A stretch of 64,000 nucleotides of DNA, from contig NZ_AUAX01000019.1 in the NCBI RefSeq assembly GCF_000428945.1, positions 124,001 through 188,000 on the forward strand. The letters are read 5' to 3'. Position numbers and translations under genes: made by a program. Shown here in pieces: positions 60,310 through 64,000 of the stretch. The DNA is from Hamadaea tsunoensis DSM 44101. Lineage in GTDB: Bacteria > Actinomycetota > Actinomycetes > Mycobacteriales > Micromonosporaceae. A model generated the notes under the pieces. It saw only the letters and a list, made by a program, of their open reading frames with translations. It did no database searches and had not been told where the DNA came from. The first letter of the stretch is position 1. The number at the start of each line of letters is the position of its first letter.

Positions 60310-60921
60310 GTGAACGATGTTCAGCTGGACGGAACGCGCGTCATCCCGATCGTCACCATCCGCGACGCCGCCGTCGCCGAGGATCTCGGCCGGGCCCTGG
60401 CCGCCGGCGGCCTGCGTACGGTCGAGGTCACGTTGCGGACGCCGGCGGCGCTCGCCGCGATCCGGATCCTCGCCGAGCGGACCGACCTGATCGTCGGGGC
60501 CGGCACGGTGCTCACCGCCGCCCAGGTCGCCGAGGTCGTCGACGCGGGCGCCCGCTACGTCCTCAGCCCCGGCTTCTCCCCGGCCGTCGTGCTGCGCTGC
60601 CTGGAGCTGGGCGTACCGGTGGTGCCGGGGATCGCCACCGCGACCGAGCTGCAGAACGCGCTCGAGCACGGGGTCGGCACGGTCAAGTTCTTCCCGGCCG
60701 AGCAGCTCGGCGGCCCGGCCGCGATCCGCGCGCTGGCCGGACCGTTCCCCGAGGTCCGGTTCATCCCGACCGGCGGCGTCTCGCCGGCGACGATGCCCGC
60801 CTACCTGGCCGAGCCGAGCGTGTTCGCCGTCGGGACGTCGTTCCCGGCCGCCCCCGACCTGCTGGCCGCCGGCGACTGGGCCGAGGTCGCCCGTCGGGCC
60901 GCGGCCGTGGCGGCGCTGTGA
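60310..60921 (+). CDS. eda: KDPG/KHG aldolase
   Basis: 203 residues, TIM-barrel class I aldolase: Glu39 in VEVTLR, Lys126 Schiff-base residue in TVKFFPAE, and PTGGVSPATM phosphate site. Reaction: cleavage of 2-keto-3-deoxy-6-phosphogluconate to pyruvate and glyceraldehyde 3-phosphate. GTG start with TAGTTT exactly 7 bases before it and TGGACG 18 bases further up, i.e. its own promoter inside the SWIM 3' end. Its stop overlaps the kinase start (GTGA). Confidence 0.93.
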   Translation: MNDVQLDGTRVIPIVTIRDAAVAEDLGRALAAGGLRTVEVTLRTPAALAAIRILAERTDLIVGAGTVLTAAQVAEVVDAGARYVLSPGFSPAVVLRCLELGVPVVPGIATATELQNALEHGVGTVKFFPAEQLGGPAAIRALAGPFPEVRFIPTGGVSPATMPAYLAEPSVFAVGTSFPAAPDLLAAGDWAEVARRAAAVAAL

Positions 60922-61934
60922 GCCTCGACCTGGTCGCCCTCGGCGAGGTGATGCTCCGCCTCGACCCCGGTGACGCCCGCGTACGCACGGCGCGCAGCTT
61001 CGCCGTCTGGGAGGGCGGCGGGGAGTACAACGTCGCCCGGGCGCTGCGCCGCTGCTTCGGGCTGTCGACGGGCATCGTGACGGCGTTGGCGGACAACGAG
61101 GTCGGCCGGCTCGTCGAGGACCTGATCCTCGCCGGCGGCGTCGACACCTCCCTGATCCGCTGGCTGCCCTACGACGGGATCGGCCGCACCGTCCGCAATG
61201 GACTCAACTTCGTCGAGCGCGGGTTCGGCGTACGCGCCCCGCTCGGGGTCTCCGACCGGGGCAACACGGCCGTCGCGCAGCTGAAGCCGGCCGACGTCGA
61301 CTTCGGCGCGCTGTTCGCCACCGGCGTCGGCGGCCTGCACACCGGTGGCATCCTCGCCGGCCTCTCGGACACGACCCCCGACCTCATCGAGACCGCCCTG
61401 TACGCGGCCCGCGAGCACGGGGTGCGTACCTCCTACGACCTCAACTACCGGCCGAGTCTGTGGCACGGCCGGGGCGGGCTCACCGCGGCCCAGGCCGTCA
61501 ACCGGCGGCTGCTGCGCGGCGTGGACGTCGTGTTCGGCGTACCGACGGCCGACCCGGTCGACGTCGACTCGTTCGCCGCGCACGCCGAGCGGCTGGCCGC
61601 CGAGTTCCCGGACCTGCGGGTGGTGGCGACCACGCTGCGGCACGCGTACTCCGCGAACTGCCACGACTGGGGGGCGATCGCCTGGCGGGACGGCGAGGTC
61701 GCGGTGGCGACCCACCGCGAGCGCCTGGCCGTGCTCGACCGGATCGGCGGCGGCGACGGATTCGCCTCGGGCTTCCTCTACGGTCTGCACCAAGGGCTGG
61801 ACCTTCTGTCCTGTGTGGAGTACGGGGCGGCGCACGGCGCGCTCGCCATGACAACCCCCGGCGACACGTCGATGGCGACCCTGGCCGAGGTGCGGGCGCT
61901 GGCGGAATCCGGCACGGGCGACGTCATCCGCTGA
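60918..61934 (+). CDS. kdgK: PfkB-family kinase, probable 2-keto-3-deoxygluconate kinase
   Basis: 338 residues, PfkB fold: GGGEYNVARALRR near the start, RTSYDLNYRPSLW, and the catalytic Asp in DRIGGGDGFASGFLYG. Coupling to the aldolase strongly suggests phosphorylation of 2-keto-3-deoxygluconate (KDG) to KDPG, which the aldolase then cleaves. These two genes complete the lower branch of uronate or semi-phosphorylative Entner-Doudoroff breakdown; the upstream enzymes are not in the window. GTG start. Confidence 0.9.
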   Translation: MSLDLVALGEVMLRLDPGDARVRTARSFAVWEGGGEYNVARALRRCFGLSTGIVTALADNEVGRLVEDLILAGGVDTSLIRWLPYDGIGRTVRNGLNFVERGFGVRAPLGVSDRGNTAVAQLKPADVDFGALFATGVGGLHTGGILAGLSDTTPDLIETALYAAREHGVRTSYDLNYRPSLWHGRGGLTAAQAVNRRLLRGVDVVFGVPTADPVDVDSFAAHAERLAAEFPDLRVVATTLRHAYSANCHDWGAIAWRDGEVAVATHRERLAVLDRIGGGDGFASGFLYGLHQGLDLLSCVEYGAAHGALAMTTPGDTSMATLAEVRALAESGTGDVIR

Positions 61935-61975
61935 TCAGACGTGTGTCAACGAGCCTCCGACCAACCACGATCATC

Positions 61976-62036
61976 AGGACAGCTCGGAAAACCACCACGA
62001 TCTTCGCCCCGCGACCCAATACCGGACCTCGATCCA
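61976..62036 (+). repeat. Half copy of repeat E
   Basis: Shares AGGACAGC...CCACCACGATCTTCGCC with 33810-33861. The left arm present at 33744 is mostly absent here. Confidence 0.65.
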
Positions 62037-62067
62037 GTGCCCGGATTCTGCAGTAGTGGATCTCCAG

Positions 62068-62156
62068 AGCTTGATCAAGTTCCTTGGAGCTGCAGAATCG
62101 GCCCGTTCTCTGCAGGAATCGGGAACTTGATCATGCTTTCATGTCGTGATCAAGTG
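62068..62156 (+). repeat. Repeat family D, copy 3
   Basis: Matches 50647-50735 with the same nested arms (TTGATCAAGTT/GGGAACTTGATCA and CTGCAGAATCGG/CTCTGCAG). Confidence 0.8.
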
Positions 62157-62170
62157 ACCCTCACCTCGAG

Positions 62171-62333
62171 TGATCGCGTACCGCCGATTCGGCAGTCCAC
62201 GGCAGAACTCCTTGATCAAGTACCGTCTATTCGGCAAGGGAGCGCTCTCCCGCCGCAATGACGGCACTCGATCATGGAAATCGGTGTCGCGGTGCCGTAA
62301 TGGCGGTACTCGATCAAGGCAATCGCGTCGGCG
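62171..62333 (+). repeat. Repeat family C, copy 3
   Basis: Same order of units as C2, with substitutions at several unit ends (for example ACCGTCTATTCGGCA, TGCCGTAATGGCGGT). The sequence from here to 62450 shows no gene. Confidence 0.85.
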
Positions 62334-62450
62334 ATGCGGGACTATTATTTCTCCATCTCCAGCCCATATTGCACGAACATGGACGCGTCCGGTGCGACCA
62401 GGGCCGCCGATTTCGCCTGCGCGCCGGACGGTGCGTGAGCAGGAGAGGTT

Positions 62451-63335
62451 CTAGGTTTGGGGTGCGACGGTGGGCGAGTTGGCGAGCAACCCCACTCCGA
62501 GCGCGATCAGGCTGCCGGCCAGGGCCATGCTGCCGAGCGACATTGCCGTCGTCGGCCGGGTGGCGTCGAACAGGATCGCTCCCCAGATCGCACTGAACAA
62601 CGGGTCGGCGATGCTCATCGTGGTCAGTGCGGCCGGGAACGAGCCGCTCGCGTACGCGTCCTGGGCCAGGATCGACGCGACGACGCCGGAGCCGGCCAGG
62701 GCGTACACCGGCCAGTGCTGGAACAGTCCACCATGGACGAGAAGGTCGGTGCAGACCACGATGAGCACGGCCGACAGGCTGAATCCGATGCCGGCGGCGG
62801 TTCCGATCAGCGCCGTACGCGCGACCCGCCCGTGGAACAGCCGGGCGAGACCGATGAACAGCCCGATGAGCGTGGCGGCCGCGGCGGCGACGTACGGGAC
62901 GAGGTGCGTGCGGGACAGCGTCTGCGGCACGGCACCCCGGGCGGCCACGAGGACGACGAGGCCGACGCAGGTCGAGGCGGTTCCGATCCAGTCGCGGGCC
63001 AGCAGCGGCATCCGCGTACGCCAGGCGCCGAGCGGCAGCGCGAACATCAGCTGGACGCAGAGCAGCGCCTGGACGAGGGAGATCGAGCCGACGTGCAGGG
63101 CGGTGGAGTGGAAGAAGAAGCCGAGCACGTTGCCGCCGAGGCCGAGCCACCACACCGGATGCGACAGGACCCGGGAGGCGAAGCCGAGCACCGGCATCCA
63201 GCGGGCGACGCCGGACGGCGGGCCGGCGTCGAGCGCGATGGTGCGGGTCGCCGAGTGCTGCAGCGCACCGGCGGCGGCGAAGCAGAGGGCCGAGGTCAGT
63301 GCGAGGAGTATTCCGGCCGGCATGCTCCGGATCAT
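62451..63335 (-). CDS. DMT (EamA-like) transporter
   Basis: 294 residues with about ten hydrophobic segments (AGILLALTSALCFAAAGALQH first, MALAGSLIALGVGLLA last), the drug/metabolite exporter arrangement without a strong substrate signature. It is in the same strand sense as nothing adjacent; the divergent glycosyltransferase starts 131 bases away. Start choice: the ATG at 63335 (MIRSMPAG) or the one at 63323; a longer upstream frame has no family resemblance. Confidence 0.85.
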   Translation of the reverse strand: MIRSMPAGILLALTSALCFAAAGALQHSATRTIALDAGPPSGVARWMPVLGFASRVLSHPVWWLGLGGNVLGFFFHSTALHVGSISLVQALLCVQLMFALPLGAWRTRMPLLARDWIGTASTCVGLVVLVAARGAVPQTLSRTHLVPYVAAAAATLIGLFIGLARLFHGRVARTALIGTAAGIGFSLSAVLIVVCTDLLVHGGLFQHWPVYALAGSGVVASILAQDAYASGSFPAALTTMSIADPLFSAIWGAILFDATRPTTAMSLGSMALAGSLIALGVGLLANSPTVAPQT

Positions 63336-63465
63336 GCGGTGGCCGGTCGTCCGGCGGCATGACACTCTGTGAACATCAAGTGACCGGCGGGCAAGCAACC
63401 CGGCGGATACCGGGAAGTGGCCGGCTGTTCGCCTGCCGGAAACGAGCGGCTGGCACTCTGCCGAG

Positions 63466-64000
63466 GTGTCAAGACTCCCCAGCGTGATCGGCGCTCGCCT
63501 GCTGGGCATGGCCGGGGCGATCACGCTCGCGGGAGCCGGGCTCGCGGCCGGCGCGTTACCTGTGGGCGGCTTCGAGGTCTGGCCGGGCCCCGACCTCAGC
63601 GAGTACGCCCTGCCTGCCGTCCTCTATGGATACTTCGGCGTCACTCTGCTCGTGGCCGCCTGGCTGTGGGCCGGCCGGGTCGAGACCGACCGCCGGGGCC
63701 AGCTCACGACGCTCGCGCTGTGGTGTGCCCCGCTGCTGCTCGCCCCGCCCCTGTTCAGCCGCGACGCGTACGCGTACCTGGCGCAGGGCGCGATGGTCGT
63801 GTCCCGGATCGACGTGTACAAGGACGGTGTGGCGGAACTCGGCGGGCAGCTGGCCGCCCAGGTGCCCGGGATGTGGCAGCACACCCCGACGCCCTACGGC
63901 CCGGTGTTCCTGGCCATGGCGGCGGCGGTGTCGGCCCTCGCCGGTGCGAAGATCGTCCTCGGTGTCCTGGGCCTGCGGCTGGTCGCCGTCGGCGGTGTGG
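63466..64000 (+). CDS. MptB-like polyprenol-phosphomannose alpha-1,6-mannosyltransferase (partial)
   Basis: 178 residues to the window edge. N-terminal helix, then the conserved FSRDAYAYLAQGAMVVSRIDVYKDG loop, with the acidic pair expected in this GT-C family, and HTPTPYGPVF. Family knowledge: the enzyme elongates the mannan core of lipomannan from polyprenyl-phosphate mannose on the outer membrane face. GTG start with CACTCT 6 bases before it. The C-terminal two thirds are outside. Confidence 0.85.
   Translation, partial: MSRLPSVIGARLLGMAGAITLAGAGLAAGALPVGGFEVWPGPDLSEYALPAVLYGYFGVTLLVAAWLWAGRVETDRRGQLTTLALWCAPLLLAPPLFSRDAYAYLAQGAMVVSRIDVYKDGVAELGGQLAAQVPGMWQHTPTPYGPVFLAMAAAVSALAGAKIVLGVLGLRLVAVGGV

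Noticed and set aside
62170-62600. Open frames of about 95-115 codons beginning in repeat C3
   Set aside because: They overlap the repeat and the reverse-strand transporter and show no protein family signal.

Overview
The window is chromosomal DNA from a high-GC actinobacterium, most likely a member of the Micromonosporaceae or a close relative. This rests on the very high GC third-position use, the frequent GTG starts, the actinobacteria-restricted families (DUF5753 regulator, acVLRF1 release factor, MptB-like mannosyltransferase) and the secreted cellulase with a CBM2. There is no plasmid, phage, transposase, CRISPR, tRNA or rRNA signature. Many genes appear leaderless: a TANNNT-like -10 box lies 6-7 bases before the ATG/GTG.

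Layout. 1-3657: DUF5753 regulator (partial), NarL-type response regulator plus histidine kinase, and a divergent DUF2157 membrane protein. 3850-9242: Tex and a large membrane patatin-like protein. 9625-14134: Gfo/Idh oxidoreductase, NUDIX, a VOC-ArsR-SRPBCC operon, and an ArsR-like regulator with an MFS exporter. 14310-25910: a 3194-residue secreted RTX-repeat protein followed by a secreted M14 carboxypeptidase with a P-domain. 26462-31496: a tightly coupled operon TetR-DUF4873-Baeyer-Villiger monooxygenase-SDR-hydrolase, with a divergent AurF-type diiron oxygenase. 31584-37947: MocR regulator, methyltransferase, MFS, GNAT, aldo/keto reductase and sirtuin. 37927-46448: sensor Ser/Thr kinase, Tat-exported GHL10 hydrolase, GbsR/MarR regulator with ABC exporter, and a GH5 cellulase behind a CebR-like box. 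47098-55604: DUF1349, AlkD glycosylase, class V aminotransferase coupled to acVLRF1, phosphoribosyltransferase-NUDIX, a 66-residue protein with a leader, PanE-like reductase and GNAT/methyltransferase genes. 55688-64000: pentapeptide protein, SNF2-SWIM pair, KDPG aldolase-KDG kinase pair, DMT transporter and a partial MptB-like glycosyltransferase.

The most unusual signal is outside the genes. Every gap of more than 100 bp between convergent genes contains one or more imperfect-palindrome repeats that recur in other such gaps (families A, B, C, D, E, R here, plus a unique hairpin G). Base changes in one arm are matched in the other arm (covariation), several gaps hold composites of families, and three elements have their edge tandemly amplified. 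This looks like a set of structured, dispersed, REP/BIME-like or terminator-like elements. Other points worth a second look are the 18-bp palindrome that exactly fills a -35/-10 spacer, the overlapping divergent -10 boxes at 2730-2739, the ketone-oxidation-like operon, the acVLRF1 coupling and the Cys-containing leader.
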